Of a stretch of DNA of 64,000 nt, positions 1 through 8,827 are shown one piece after another (the first letter of the stretch is position 1; each line of letters starts with the position of its first letter). The DNA lies in contig NZ_BBIO01000015.1 in assembly GCF_000739695.1 (NCBI RefSeq), positions 1-64,000 on the forward strand, written 5' to 3'. The position numbers and the translations under genes were made by a program. This DNA comes from Tepidicaulis marinus (GTDB taxonomy: Bacteria > Pseudomonadota > Alphaproteobacteria > Parvibaculales > Parvibaculaceae). A model generated the notes under the pieces. That model did no database searches. It saw nothing but the letters and a program-made list of their open reading frames with translations, and was not told where the DNA came from.

Positions 1-365
1 CAGAGCCCGTCTTCGGCCGCGCCGGGCGTGCCTTCGTGGCCTTCGTCCAGCAGCACGGCCACGGCGTCGTTCCCGCTTTGATCCGCAAGCTCCACTTTGG
101 CGCGCAGTTTGTAGAAGAAGAGGCGTTTGAGAATCTCCTTGGCGCGGGCCGCTTCGCAGTCGGCCAGATAGCCGTCCCCGTCCTTGATCAGGAACAGATC
201 GAAGAGAAACTTGCCCTGCGGCGTTTGCAGCAAGGTGTAGATAGCGCGGTCTTCGCCCACGATATCCATGTTCTGCGTCAAAAGCCCTTGCAGGAAGGAA
301 TGGGCATCCGGTCCGGATATCCGCAGAATACCGCGCTCCGGCAAGAGGCAGGCACGAGAAGCCAT
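1..365 (-). CDS. YgfZ/GcvT-like folate-binding protein, N-terminal part
   Basis: This reading frame enters from the left edge, so only the first 121 or so residues are present. The protein begins MASRACLLPERGILRISGP and continues with the typical DAHSFLQGLLTQNM stretch and a later TPQGKFLFDLFLI segment. These are hallmarks of the YgfZ/CAF17 branch of the aminomethyltransferase fold, known to bind folate and to help assemble or repair Fe-S proteins. The diagnostic KGCYxGQE motif would lie in the missing C-terminal half, so the family call rests on the N-terminus. It is divergent from the glycosyltransferase at 513, leaving a 147-bp shared promoter region. Confidence 0.8.
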   Translation of the reverse strand, partial: MASRACLLPERGILRISGPDAHSFLQGLLTQNMDIVGEDRAIYTLLQTPQGKFLFDLFLIKDGDGYLADCEAARAKEILKRLFFYKLRAKVELADQSGNDAVAVLLDEGHEGTPGAAEDGL

Positions 366-404
366 AAGTGTCACCTTTCCGTTGGCCTTCAGATTTAGGC
401 TCCC

Positions 405-420
405 TTGCGCCCGGGCGCAA
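405..420. promoter_or_regulatory. 16-bp perfect palindrome between divergent genes
   Basis: TTGCGCCCGGGCGCAA is an uninterrupted perfect palindrome in the gap between the ygfZ-like gene (start 365, minus) and the glycosyltransferase (start 513, plus). Its place suggests an operator for a dimeric regulator, but no regulator is assigned. Confidence 0.35.
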
Positions 421-512
421 CGGGGTGACCGGATTGTGAGTGCTATCGCAGCGCTTGGCACATGTTCTGCGACTTCGTATAACCGGTGAGCTTCTGGGGG
501 TGAAAGAAGTCG

Positions 513-1475
513 ATGCGTATACTCTTTATCAGCTCGAGTTACTTGGGCGATGCGGTTCTGACCACCGGCGTGCTGGCTCATTTGATGGCGCAGTATCCCG
601 GTGCGCGCTTCACCGTGGCTTGCGGGCCGGGGCCGGCGGATCTTTTCCGCGCCAATCCCCGGGTCGATCATGTTCATGTGATGCGCAAGAAGCGCCGCTC
701 GGGTCATTGGATCGACCTTCTGAAGGAGGTCTGGGCGCAGCGTTGGTCCATGGTGGTAGACCTGCGCGGCTCGGCGACGTCCTATGTGCTGCGCACCTGG
801 CGCCGCCGGGTGCTGCGGCCCAATCATTCGCTTCACCGGGTGCCGCATATCGGCTCGGTTCTGGGGCTCGATCCGCCGCCATGCCCCACGGTCTGGCTGA
901 CGAAGGAGGCCGAGGCGCGCGCCGCCGAGCTGATTCCGGACGGGCGCACGGTGCTGGTCATCGGCCCGACGGCTAACTGGCCGAAGAAAATGTGGCCTTC
1001 GGAGCGCTACGCGCAATTTGCGCTGCAGATCACGGCGCCGGGCGCCCCGCTCGAGGGCGCGGACATCATGCTTCAAGGCGGGCCCGGTGAGCAGGATCAG
1101 ATCGGCCCGATTTATGAGGCGATCCCGCAAGAGCGGCTGATCGATCAGGTGGGCTCGGACCTTGTGACGGCAGCGGCTTGTTTTAAGCGCGCGGCGCTTT
1201 ATGTCGGTAATGATTCCGGCCTGATGCATCTGGCAGCGGCGGCGGGCGCCCCGACCTTGGGTCTTTTCGGTCCGACGCAGGAAAATCTCTATGCGCCTTG
1301 GGGCGAGCATGCCGCTTTTGTTCGCGGGCCGCGCTGCCTGGAGGAAATCGAGGCCGACCCCGCCTTCGACCGCAACAGCCCCGATTGCGCGATGGGCGAT
1401 TTGACCGTCGAAGCGGTCTATGATGCGGCAATTGCATTGCTTGAGAAGACAACAGGAAAGGCCGGCCCCCGATGA
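513..1475 (+). CDS. Glycosyltransferase family 9 (heptosyltransferase-like)
   Basis: The 320-aa protein has the GT-B layout of ADP-heptose:LPS heptosyltransferases. It starts MRILFISSSYLGDAVLTT, the usual nucleotide-sugar transferase N-terminus with a conserved Asp. The C-terminal half has a VIGPTANWPKKMWP segment and the strongly conserved VGNDSGLMHLAAAAGAPTLGLFGPT motif that binds the donor nucleotide. Such enzymes act at the inner membrane during LPS core or glycan assembly. It overlaps the next gene by 4 bases (ATGA), which implies co-translation with dihydroorotase although the two functions are unrelated. The exact acceptor and donor cannot be read from sequence. Confidence 0.88.
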   Translation: MRILFISSSYLGDAVLTTGVLAHLMAQYPGARFTVACGPGPADLFRANPRVDHVHVMRKKRRSGHWIDLLKEVWAQRWSMVVDLRGSATSYVLRTWRRRVLRPNHSLHRVPHIGSVLGLDPPPCPTVWLTKEAEARAAELIPDGRTVLVIGPTANWPKKMWPSERYAQFALQITAPGAPLEGADIMLQGGPGEQDQIGPIYEAIPQERLIDQVGSDLVTAAACFKRAALYVGNDSGLMHLAAAAGAPTLGLFGPTQENLYAPWGEHAAFVRGPRCLEEIEADPAFDRNSPDCAMGDLTVEAVYDAAIALLEKTTGKAGPR

Positions 1476-2806
1476 GCAAAAGCTACGATCTCGTGATCCG
1501 CGGCGGAATTATCGTCAATCATGACGGGCAGGGCCCGGGCGATGTGGCGGTCAAGGATGGGAAGATCGCGGCGATCGGCCAGCTTGGCGCGGTGGATGCG
1601 GGCGCTGTGATCGACGCGCAGGGCCTGCATGTGCTGCCCGGGGTCATCGACAGCCAGGTGCATTTGCGTGAGCCGGGAGCGGCCCATAAGGAAGATTTGG
1701 AATGCGGCGGGCGCGCCGCCGTCAAAGGCGGGGTGACGGGCGTCTTTGAAATGCCCAACACCAAGCCGCCGACGACGACGCCCGAAGCGCTGGCCGACAA
1801 AGTCTCACGCGCCCGCCACCGCATGTATTGTGATTTCGCCTTCTATGCGGGCGCAACGACGGAAAACGCCAAAGAGCTTCCGGAGCTGGAGCGCCAGCCG
1901 GGCTGCTGCGGCATCAAGGTTTTCATGGGTTCGTCGACCGGCAATCTGCTCGTGCCGGACGATGATCATGTGCGTGAGGTGCTGCGCAATCTGACCCGCC
2001 GCGCCGCCTTTCACTCCGAAGACGAGTTCCGCCTGCGCGAGCGACGCCCGCTTGCCGAAACCGGCAATGTGCACACCCATCCGGTTTGGCGCGATCATAT
2101 CGCCGCCATCCAGTGCACCGAGCGCCTCGTCCGCCTGGCGCGCGAGGAAGGCAAGCGCATTCACGTCCTGCATATTTCAACGGCCGAGGAAATGGACATT
2201 CTCGCTGCCCATAAGGACATTGCGACGGTGGAAACGACGCCGCAGCATCTCACCCTTGTGGCGCCCGATTGTTATGACGAAATCGGCACGCTCGCGCAGA
2301 TGAACCCGCCGATACGCGATGCCCATCACCGGGAAGGCATCTGGCGGGGCGTGGCCGCGGGCATTGTCGATGTCATCGGCTCCGACCATGCGCCTCACAC
2401 GCTGGAAGAAAAGGCCCACACCTATCCCAATTCGCCCTCCGGCATGCCCGGCGTGCAAACGCTGGTGCCGATCATGCTCGATCACGTAAATGCAGGCCGG
2501 CTGACGCTGGAACGTTTCGTCGATCTGACCTCGCACGGGCCGAACCGGATTTTCGGCATCGCCGGCAAAGGCCGTCTTGCGGTCGGCTATGATGCCGACA
2601 TCACCATTGTCGATATGAAGAAAAAGCACACGATCGAGAATAAGTGGATCGAAAGCCGCGCCGGCTGGACGCCGTTCGACGGCAAGACCGTCACGGGCTG
2701 GCCCATCGGCACCATCGTGCGCGGCCACAAGGTCATGTGGGAGGACGAGATTCTGGGCACGGCGCCGGGCGAGCCCATGCGCTTCCTCGAAGCGCTGGGC
2801 GCGTGA
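1472..2806 (+). CDS. pyrC: Dihydroorotase
   Basis: The 444-aa amidohydrolase converts carbamoyl-aspartate to dihydroorotate in pyrimidine synthesis. The class I signature is complete: the DSQVHLREPG metal site near residue 60, FEMPNTKPPT after it, a FMGSSTGNLLV segment in the region of the bridging lysine, HVLHIST around residue 230, and IGSDHAPHTLEEK near residue 305. C-terminal ADITIVD and the PFDGKTVTGWP stretch are typical of bacterial dihydroorotase. Allantoinase and hydantoinase are relatives, but the HLREPG and PFDGKTV pattern favours dihydroorotase. It overlaps the upstream glycosyltransferase by 4 bases. Confidence 0.9.
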   Translation: MSKSYDLVIRGGIIVNHDGQGPGDVAVKDGKIAAIGQLGAVDAGAVIDAQGLHVLPGVIDSQVHLREPGAAHKEDLECGGRAAVKGGVTGVFEMPNTKPPTTTPEALADKVSRARHRMYCDFAFYAGATTENAKELPELERQPGCCGIKVFMGSSTGNLLVPDDDHVREVLRNLTRRAAFHSEDEFRLRERRPLAETGNVHTHPVWRDHIAAIQCTERLVRLAREEGKRIHVLHISTAEEMDILAAHKDIATVETTPQHLTLVAPDCYDEIGTLAQMNPPIRDAHHREGIWRGVAAGIVDVIGSDHAPHTLEEKAHTYPNSPSGMPGVQTLVPIMLDHVNAGRLTLERFVDLTSHGPNRIFGIAGKGRLAVGYDADITIVDMKKKHTIENKWIESRAGWTPFDGKTVTGWPIGTIVRGHKVMWEDEILGTAPGEPMRFLEALGA

Positions 2807-2830
2807 GTTAGGCCAAGACAACACCTATCA

Positions 2831-2892
2831 CTGTCATTACCCGCATGAAGCGGGTAATCCAGGCGGCCTTTCCTGGTTACGGGCAATGACAG
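2831..2892. repeat. REP-like palindromic intergenic element
   Basis: A 62-bp element opens with CTGTCATTACCCG and closes with CGGGCAATGACAG, so the ends are near-perfect inverted copies. The left half also contains its own hairpin, TACCCGC-ATGAA-GCGGGTA. It sits between the convergent dihydroorotase and VOC genes and may act as a transcript end. Similar palindromic units with other cores occur at 24407 and 39171. Confidence 0.6.
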
Positions 2893-2927
2893 AGGAAAAG
2901 TGTAGTGTTTGCGGCGTTCAACCGGCC

Positions 2928-3368
2928 TCAGCCGTCATAGCCCGGGCCGAGCGGCTGGCCGTAGGAAAATTCGACCACGCGTCCGTCAGGGTCTTTAAGC
3001 GCGCAGAAATAGCCCACCGGCGGGGGAAGGTCCCGGGGCTCCCAGAAAAGATGCGCCTTGCCTTTCTCGGCAATCTTATCGACCGCCTTCCGGCTTTCCA
3101 GCGCAAAGCCGAGATGGCTCATATCGTGCTCGGGCTGAGGATCGGGCTTGCCGCCCGCAATAAGCACGAACACGAATTCATGTTCCTTGCCGGGCTCGGC
3201 CAGCCAGATCACGCGGATGCCGTCATTTTCACGCTCATGCACATTCTCCATGCCGCAAAAGCGCATGTAGAAGGCCGCCGTTTTGTCGATATCGGCGGTA
3301 TGAAAGGCCATATGGGTGAAGGCCGGGCGGAAAAGGGCGCGTGTTCCTGAAGTTTCGGTTTCATTCAT
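2928..3368 (-). CDS. VOC family protein (glyoxalase/dioxygenase fold)
   Basis: A 146-aa single-domain vicinal-oxygen-chelate protein. It begins the fold at FTHMAFHTADIDKTAAFYMR, has an EHDMSHLGFALES strand in the middle and ends the second module with YFCALKDPDGRVVEFSYGQPLG. The histidine in THMAFH, the one in MSHLGF and the glutamate in VVEFS are the likely metal ligands. The fold covers glyoxalase I, fosfomycin-resistance and ring-cleavage enzymes; the substrate cannot be told here. It is divergent from acuI, separated by a strongly structured intergenic stretch. Confidence 0.8.
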   Translation of the reverse strand: MNETETSGTRALFRPAFTHMAFHTADIDKTAAFYMRFCGMENVHERENDGIRVIWLAEPGKEHEFVFVLIAGGKPDPQPEHDMSHLGFALESRKAVDKIAEKGKAHLFWEPRDLPPPVGYFCALKDPDGRVVEFSYGQPLGPGYDG

Positions 3369-3416
3369 GAAGATGCCTCCGGGTTTGAGGAATCCCCTGC
3401 CGCCTATAGTCTAACA

Positions 3417-3563
3417 GCCCCTGGCAGGTCCGGCCATTCCAGGGGGCGGGGAAGACCCAAAACGCAAGGCGCTTTGCGTGACTTGACCGTGGCGGCGTTT
3501 TGGGGTCGTGTGAGGGCCAAATTCGCGGGGGAATCCCCGTAAAACGGGGGCGTGAAGACCCCC
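3417..3563 (+). promoter_or_regulatory. Multi-hairpin region upstream of the acuI-like gene
   Basis: Several inverted repeats are stacked here. CCCCTGG pairs with CCAGGGG near 3417-3446. GACCCAAAACGC (3454-3465) pairs with GCGTTTTGGGGTC (3495-3507) with one bulge, enclosing a second hairpin ACGCAA/TTGCGT (3462-3479). CGGGG/CCCCG lies at 3526-3539 and GGGGG/CCCCC at 3546-3563, close to the start codon at 3592. This could be a structured 5' leader, a regulator site or a decayed repeat. It does not match a riboswitch class I recognise. Confidence 0.45.
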
Positions 3564-3591
3564 AGCATATAAGTCTAGAGGGATGGCATTG

Positions 3592-4584
3592 ATGAGCGAG
3601 ACGTTCCGCGCGCTGCTGGTGACGAAAACCGATGACGGGCAAAAATCCGAGATCGTGGATTTCAATGAAGCCGATTTGATGGACGGCGATGTCTCCGTCG
3701 ATATTGCTGCTTCCACGATCAATTTCAAAGACGGGTTGGCGCTGACCGGCGCCTCGCCCATCATCCGCAAGCCCGCCCTTATTCCGGGCATCGATTTTTC
3801 CGGCACCGTGACCGCCTCGGACAATCCGGGTTTCAAGCCGGGCGATAAAGTCGTGCTCAATGGCTGGGGCGTCGGCGAAGGCCATCATGGCGGCTATGCG
3901 GAAAAAGCGCGCGTCAAAGGCGACTGGCTGGTGAAACTGCCGGAGGGTCTTTCCCTCGAGCAGGCCATGGCCATCGGCACCGCCGGGTATACGGCCATGC
4001 TCTCCGTGCTCGGCCTTGAAAAACAGGGCGTTAAACCCGGTGACGGCGATGTCTTGGTGACGGGCGCGGCCGGCGGCGTCGGCTCCGTTGCGATCGCGCT
4101 TCTCTCCAAACTCGGCTACCGGGTTCTTGCTTCCACGGGCCGCGCGGCGGAAGCCGATTATCTGAAAGGCCTCGGCGCGGCGGAGATTATCGACCGCGCG
4201 GAGCTTTCCGAAAAAGGCAAACCCCTTGGCAAGGAGCGCTGGGCGGCGGCGGTGGATGCCGTCGGTTCCCACACGCTCGCCAATGTGCTCGCGCAAACCG
4301 CTTATGGCGGCACGGTGACGGCGTGCGGTCTGGCGCAAGGACCGGACCTGCCCGCCACCGTCATGCCTTTCATCTTGCGCGGGGTGAAGCTCATCGGCAT
4401 CGATTCCGTTATGGCGCCGAAAGCCAAACGCGAGGAAGCCTGGTCGCGGCTTGCCAAGGACCTCGATCTGAAAAAGCTCGACGCGATGACGGCGAAGGCC
4501 GGGCTTGCCGATCTGCCGAAACTTGCCGGGGATATTCTGGCCGGCAAGGTGCGCGGGCGCATGGTAATCGACGTCAAGGCGTAA
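3592..4584 (+). CDS. acuI: Acryloyl-CoA reductase / YhdH-YhfP family quinone oxidoreductase
   Basis: A 330-aa zinc-free medium-chain dehydrogenase/reductase. The sequence follows AcuI/YhdH: TINFKDGLALTG, LIPGIDFSGTV, VVLNGWGVGEGHHGGYAEKARV, a nucleotide-binding VLVTGAAGGVGSVA segment, and C-terminal GRMVIDVK. AcuI reduces toxic acryloyl-CoA to propionyl-CoA with NADPH. I chose the ATG at 3592 because AGAGGG (3577-3582) is at a good distance; an ATG at 3583 would abut it. A feruloyl-CoA synthase-like gene follows 42 bases later, so the two may be co-transcribed. Related YhdH enzymes act on other enoyl substrates. Confidence 0.82.
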   Translation: MSETFRALLVTKTDDGQKSEIVDFNEADLMDGDVSVDIAASTINFKDGLALTGASPIIRKPALIPGIDFSGTVTASDNPGFKPGDKVVLNGWGVGEGHHGGYAEKARVKGDWLVKLPEGLSLEQAMAIGTAGYTAMLSVLGLEKQGVKPGDGDVLVTGAAGGVGSVAIALLSKLGYRVLASTGRAAEADYLKGLGAAEIIDRAELSEKGKPLGKERWAAAVDAVGSHTLANVLAQTAYGGTVTACGLAQGPDLPATVMPFILRGVKLIGIDSVMAPKAKREEAWSRLAKDLDLKKLDAMTAKAGLADLPKLAGDILAGKVRGRMVIDVKA

Positions 4585-4626
4585 GGCATTCAACAACAAA
4601 GAAACGAACCTTGGGAGGAAGAGGCC

Positions 4627-6477
4627 ATGAACAAACCGGCCTTTCGCGATCCGCGATATTTGGAACGGCGGGTGGAAGTGACGCGCCGCGCAGACGGCTC
4701 GATCATTCTGGTCAATCCTCATGAGCTGAAGCCGCGCGCGGCAAATCTGATCGAGCCCTTGCGCCGCTGGGCCGAAGAGCGCCCGGATCAAACCTGGCTC
4801 GGCAAACGCAAAGCGCCTGCGGCGGGGGAGAAGTACGGCCCCTGGGAACTGCTGTCCTATAAGGATGCGAATGCCAAGGTAAACGCAATCGCCCAGGCGC
4901 TGCTCGACCGCGGTCTCGACCAGACGAAGCCGGTGATGATCCTTTCGGCCAACTCCCTCGAGCATGCGCTTCTAACTTACGGCGCCATTCTGGCCGGCGT
5001 GCCGGTGGCGCCCGTCTCGCCATCCTACAGCCTGATCAGCAGCGATTTCGACAAGCTGAAATATGTGGTGAACCTCGTCGAGCCGAAGCTCATCTTCGTG
5101 CAGGAGTCTGCACCTTTCGCAAAAGCGCTGGCCGCGCTCGATTTGGATGGCGTGGAAGTCGTCAGCGTCGATGGTGAGGCGGGGACGCCTTTCGCCTCGC
5201 TCGTTGAAACGCGCCCCTCAAACGATGTCGAGGAAAGCTATGCGCGGCTCAGCGATGACATGGTCGCGAAATATCTTTTCACCTCCGGTTCCACCGGCAT
5301 GCCAAAAGCCGTCATCACCACGCAGCTCATGATGTGCACCAATGCGGTGATGCCCTCGAGCGTTGTCGATGAAGAGCCGGACCGCGTGCCCGTCATGCTC
5401 AACTGGCTGCCTTGGAACCATTGTTTCGGCGGCAACGCGATTTTGAACAATCTGCTCACCTCCGGCGGCACGATGTATATCGATGGCGGCCGGCCCGTGC
5501 CGGGGCAGTTCGAGGAAACGCTGCAGAACCTGCGCGAGATTGCGCCCACCTCCTATTCCAATGTGCCTGCCGCCTACGGCATGCTGGTGCCGGAGCTGGA
5601 AAAAGACGACGATCTGGCGCGCAATTTCTTTTCCAACATCCGCACGCTTGCCTATGGCGGGGCGGCGCTCAGCCAGGACCTTTACGACCGCATTCAGGAA
5701 GTCGCGGTGCGCATTACCGGCGAGCGGATCGTCTTTTCCTCCGGTTATGGGGCAACGGAAACCGCGCCCACCATCATGAACGTGCATTGGGAGACCGAGC
5801 GCATGGGCCTTCTCGGCCTGCCGCTGCCGGGCATCGAGCTCAAACTCGTACCCACCGGCTCCAAGCTCGAAGTGCGCGTCAAAGGCGATTGCATCACCAA
5901 GGGCTATTACAAGAACCCGGAAAAGACGGCGGAGGCGTTCGACGAGGAAGGCTTCTACCGGTTGGGCGATGCGGCGAAATTCGTCGATGAGAACCGGCCC
6001 GAAGAAGGGCTCGTCTTCGACGGGCGTGTGGCCGAGGACTTTAAGCTCTCCACCGGCACCTGGGTAAGCGCGGGGCGCCTGCGCGTGCAAGCCATCGAGG
6101 CGGCGGGCGGCCTGTTGCAGGACGCGCTCGTGACCGGGCTCGACAAGGAGTATATCGGCATTCTGGGTTTCCCCAATATTCCCGCCTGCCGCAAATGCGC
6201 GGGCGATGAGAATCTTGCGCCGGAAGAGCTGATCACCCATCAGGGCGTGCTCGAAAAACTCGGCGCAGGCCTTGCCAAGCATAACAGCACGAATCCCGGC
6301 TCCTCGACGCGGGTCAGCCGGGCCATGCTGATGAGCGAGCCGCCTAGCATCGATGCGGGCGAGCTCACGGATAAAGGCTATATCAACCAGTCCACAGCCC
6401 TTGCGCGGCGCGCCGATCTGGTCGAAAAACTCTATGCGGACCCGCCCGGCAACGACGTGGTGGTTGTCGGTAAGTAA
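4627..6477 (+). CDS. Feruloyl-CoA synthase-like AMP-forming acyl-CoA ligase
   Basis: The 616-aa ANL-family enzyme activates a carboxylic acid as acyl-AMP and then acyl-CoA. The P-loop YLFTSGSTGMPKAVI is near residue 220, SSGYGATETAPTIM (A5) near 375, and FYRLGDAAKFV and FDGRVAEDFKLSTGTWVSAG form the A7/A8 hinge. The KLSTGTWVSAGRLR stretch and overall length are characteristic of the feruloyl-CoA synthase (Fcs) branch and not of fatty-acid ligases. No enoyl-CoA hydratase/aldolase or vanillin dehydrogenase gene is adjacent, so ferulate as substrate is only a family-level inference. The start is preceded by GGGAGGAAG. Confidence 0.78.
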   Translation: MNKPAFRDPRYLERRVEVTRRADGSIILVNPHELKPRAANLIEPLRRWAEERPDQTWLGKRKAPAAGEKYGPWELLSYKDANAKVNAIAQALLDRGLDQTKPVMILSANSLEHALLTYGAILAGVPVAPVSPSYSLISSDFDKLKYVVNLVEPKLIFVQESAPFAKALAALDLDGVEVVSVDGEAGTPFASLVETRPSNDVEESYARLSDDMVAKYLFTSGSTGMPKAVITTQLMMCTNAVMPSSVVDEEPDRVPVMLNWLPWNHCFGGNAILNNLLTSGGTMYIDGGRPVPGQFEETLQNLREIAPTSYSNVPAAYGMLVPELEKDDDLARNFFSNIRTLAYGGAALSQDLYDRIQEVAVRITGERIVFSSGYGATETAPTIMNVHWETERMGLLGLPLPGIELKLVPTGSKLEVRVKGDCITKGYYKNPEKTAEAFDEEGFYRLGDAAKFVDENRPEEGLVFDGRVAEDFKLSTGTWVSAGRLRVQAIEAAGGLLQDALVTGLDKEYIGILGFPNIPACRKCAGDENLAPEELITHQGVLEKLGAGLAKHNSTNPGSSTRVSRAMLMSEPPSIDAGELTDKGYINQSTALARRADLVEKLYADPPGNDVVVVGK

Positions 6478-6532
6478 CGCCGGGCAGGGTGCGCCTGAGG
6501 GGCGGATGTAAGGCAAGAGGAAGAGACCGGGC

Positions 6533-7174
6533 ATGGAATATCTGACGCTCCTGGTGAGCGGTATTCTGGTCGGCGTGGCGGTTGCCGCCCCCATCGGCCC
6601 GGTCAATCTCATCTGCATCCGCCGGACGCTGAAATATGGGGCGGTGAATGGGTTTGCCTCCGGTTCCGGCGCGGCGCTAGGCGACGGTGTATTTGCGACC
6701 ATTGCCGCTTTCGGTGTGACGGCGGCGATTGCTTTCGTGAAGACTCATTCTTTCTGGTTGCAGGTGCTTGGCGGGCTTTTTTTGATCGGGCTCGGCATTC
6801 GCACTTGGCTGGCGCATCCGCATCTCGATGACAGCCTGCCGGAAAATGCTTTGGGCGATCTTCTGCCTGTCATCGGTACGACATTTTTCCTGACCATCAC
6901 GAACCCGGCCACCATGCTGGGTTTCATGGCGATTTTCGGGGGCATTGCAGGCTTTACCGTGGGCAGCGAGGATTATGGCCGCGCGCTCTTGCTGGTGGCC
7001 TCGGTCGTTGCGGGATCGGCGCTTTGGTGGGCTCTTTTGACCGGATTTGTCGGCTTCTTCCGCAACCGGATGAGCGACCGGATGCTGGAAATCATCAATC
7101 ACGTCTCCGCCGGGCTGATTATTCTGTTCGGCCTCGGCGTGAGCGGGCGTGTATTATGGGAACGGTTCCTGTGA
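6533..7174 (+). CDS. LysE family translocator
   Basis: A 213-aa inner-membrane protein with about six hydrophobic segments. The N-terminus GILVGVAVAAPIGPVNLICIRRTL matches the conserved LysE/RhtB signature with PIGP, and FFLTITNPATMLGFMAIFGG matches the second conserved block. Family members export amino acids or related small molecules using the proton gradient. It lies between the ligase and the ThDP enzyme, all on the same strand with short gaps, so they may form a transcript. The exported compound is unknown. Confidence 0.82.
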   Translation: MEYLTLLVSGILVGVAVAAPIGPVNLICIRRTLKYGAVNGFASGSGAALGDGVFATIAAFGVTAAIAFVKTHSFWLQVLGGLFLIGLGIRTWLAHPHLDDSLPENALGDLLPVIGTTFFLTITNPATMLGFMAIFGGIAGFTVGSEDYGRALLLVASVVAGSALWWALLTGFVGFFRNRMSDRMLEIINHVSAGLIILFGLGVSGRVLWERFL

Positions 7175-7205
7175 AGAGCCGCAAGAAAACGAGGGAGCGG
7201 AACGA

Positions 7206-8750
7206 ATGAACGGTGCGGAAAGTCTGGTACAGACGCTGGTGGATTCTGGGGTGGAGGTTTGCTTCACCAATCCCGGTACCTCGGAAATGCATTTCGTCGC
7301 GGCGCTGGACAAGGTGCCCGGCATGCGCGCCATTCTCGGCCTTTTCGAAGGTGCGGTGACGGGCGCTGCCGACGGTTACGGCCGGATGGCGGAAAAGCCG
7401 GCGGCAACGCTGCTTCACCTCGGCCCCGGGCTCGCCAACGGGCTTGCCAATCTTCACAATGCCCGCCGCGCCTCGACGCCGCTCGTGAATATCGTGGGCG
7501 ATCATGCGACCTATCACGCGCAATATGACGCCCCGCTGTCCTCGGACATTAAGGGCTTTGCCGCGCCCGTTTCAGGCTGGGTGCATTCATCAAGCCATCC
7601 CAAATATGTCGCCGCCGACGCCGCCCGCGCGGTTGCAGCGGCCCGTCAGGCGCCGGGACAGGTGGCGACGCTTATTTTGCCGGCCGATACCGCCTGGCTC
7701 GAGGCGGACGGTCCGGCGCCTGCCTTGCCCGTGGCAGGTCCCGTGCCTGCCGGTGAGAAAGCCGTGGCGCGGGCGGCCGGCGCGCTCAAGAATGGCAAGA
7801 AAACGGTCATCCTCATCCGCGGCGAAGCGCTGAAGGAGGAGGGGCTGCATGCGGCAGGCCGCATCGCGGCGAAATCCGGCGCGCGGCTTTTGTGTGACAC
7901 ATTCACTCCCCGTATCCAGCGCGGGGCGGGGCGGGTTGCCATTGAACGGCTTCCCTATTTTGCCGAACAGATCGAGGAAAACCTCGCCGGTACCGAGCAG
8001 ATGATCATTGTCGGCTCGAAGCCGCCGGTCTCCTTCTTTGCTTATCCCGGCAAGGCAAGCTGGCTGACGCCGGAAGGCTGCGACATTCTCATGCTCGCCC
8101 ATGCGCATGAAGATGGGGTAGGCGCGCTTGCCGCGCTTGCCGAAGCCATCGGCGCGCCGAAAGAGCCTGCCCATGTCGCTCCGCTCGAAAAGCCGGAGCT
8201 GCCCACGGGTAATCTCGACAGCTTCACGGCGGGCCAGATCATCGGCCACTATCTTCCCGAAGGCGCGATCGTTTCGGATGAAGCGGCCACCTCGGGCATC
8301 GGCCCGGCGATCTATACCGCCAATGCCGCCCCGCACGATCACCTCTCGCTGACCGGGGGCTCCATTGGCCAGGGTCTGCCGGTGGCCACAGGCGCGGCGG
8401 TTGCCTGCCCGGACCGCAAGGTTGTGTGCCTGCACGGGGATGGCGGGGCGATGTACACATTGCAGACGCTGTGGAGCCAGGCGCGCGAAGGGCTCGATGT
8501 GACGACGGTGATCTTCGCCAACCGCTCCTATGCGATCCTCAATGTGGAACTGATGCGGGTGGGTGCGGAAAATCCGGGCCCCAAAGCGCTTTCCATGCTC
8601 GATCTGCATAATCCCGAGCTTGATTGGGTGAAGCTCGCCCAAGGCATGGGCGTCGAGGCGATGCGCGCGGAAACGGCGGAAGAATTCGCCGACCAGTTTT
8701 CCCGCTGCATGCGCACGAAAGGCCCGCATCTCATCGAAGCGGTGGTCTGA
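7206..8750 (+). CDS. Thiamine-diphosphate enzyme, acetolactate synthase large-subunit-like
   Basis: A 514-aa ThDP-dependent enzyme of the IlvB / benzoylformate decarboxylase superfamily. It has the N-terminal catalytic glutamate region (ILGLFEGAVTGAADGYGRM), a middle domain, and a C-terminal cofactor motif beginning GDGGAMYTLQTLWSQ and ending VIFANRSYAIL, with GDG and NRSY in the usual places. I chose the ATG at 7206, preceded by GAGGGAGCG, over an earlier in-frame codon. Members annotated as acetolactate synthase often have other 2-oxo-acid activities, and no ilvN small subunit is adjacent, so a role in branched-chain synthesis is doubtful. Confidence 0.78.
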   Translation: MNGAESLVQTLVDSGVEVCFTNPGTSEMHFVAALDKVPGMRAILGLFEGAVTGAADGYGRMAEKPAATLLHLGPGLANGLANLHNARRASTPLVNIVGDHATYHAQYDAPLSSDIKGFAAPVSGWVHSSSHPKYVAADAARAVAAARQAPGQVATLILPADTAWLEADGPAPALPVAGPVPAGEKAVARAAGALKNGKKTVILIRGEALKEEGLHAAGRIAAKSGARLLCDTFTPRIQRGAGRVAIERLPYFAEQIEENLAGTEQMIIVGSKPPVSFFAYPGKASWLTPEGCDILMLAHAHEDGVGALAALAEAIGAPKEPAHVAPLEKPELPTGNLDSFTAGQIIGHYLPEGAIVSDEAATSGIGPAIYTANAAPHDHLSLTGGSIGQGLPVATGAAVACPDRKVVCLHGDGGAMYTLQTLWSQAREGLDVTTVIFANRSYAILNVELMRVGAENPGPKALSMLDLHNPELDWVKLAQGMGVEAMRAETAEEFADQFSRCMRTKGPHLIEAVV

Positions 8751-8775
8751 GCCAGGCATCGCCGCAAAAGAAAAG

Positions 8776-8805
8776 AGCGCCCTGGCCTTTGCCGGGGCGC
8801 TTTTC
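8776..8805 (+). terminator. Rho-independent terminator (probably bidirectional)
   Basis: AGCGCCC and GGGCGCT form the outer stem with a GGC/GCC extension and a short loop, followed by TTTT on the plus strand. Read on the minus strand the stem is followed by CTTTTCTTTT. It separates the ThDP gene from the convergent small gene at 8828. Confidence 0.8.
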
Positions 8806-8827
8806 ATTTGGGCGGATACCGCCCGGC

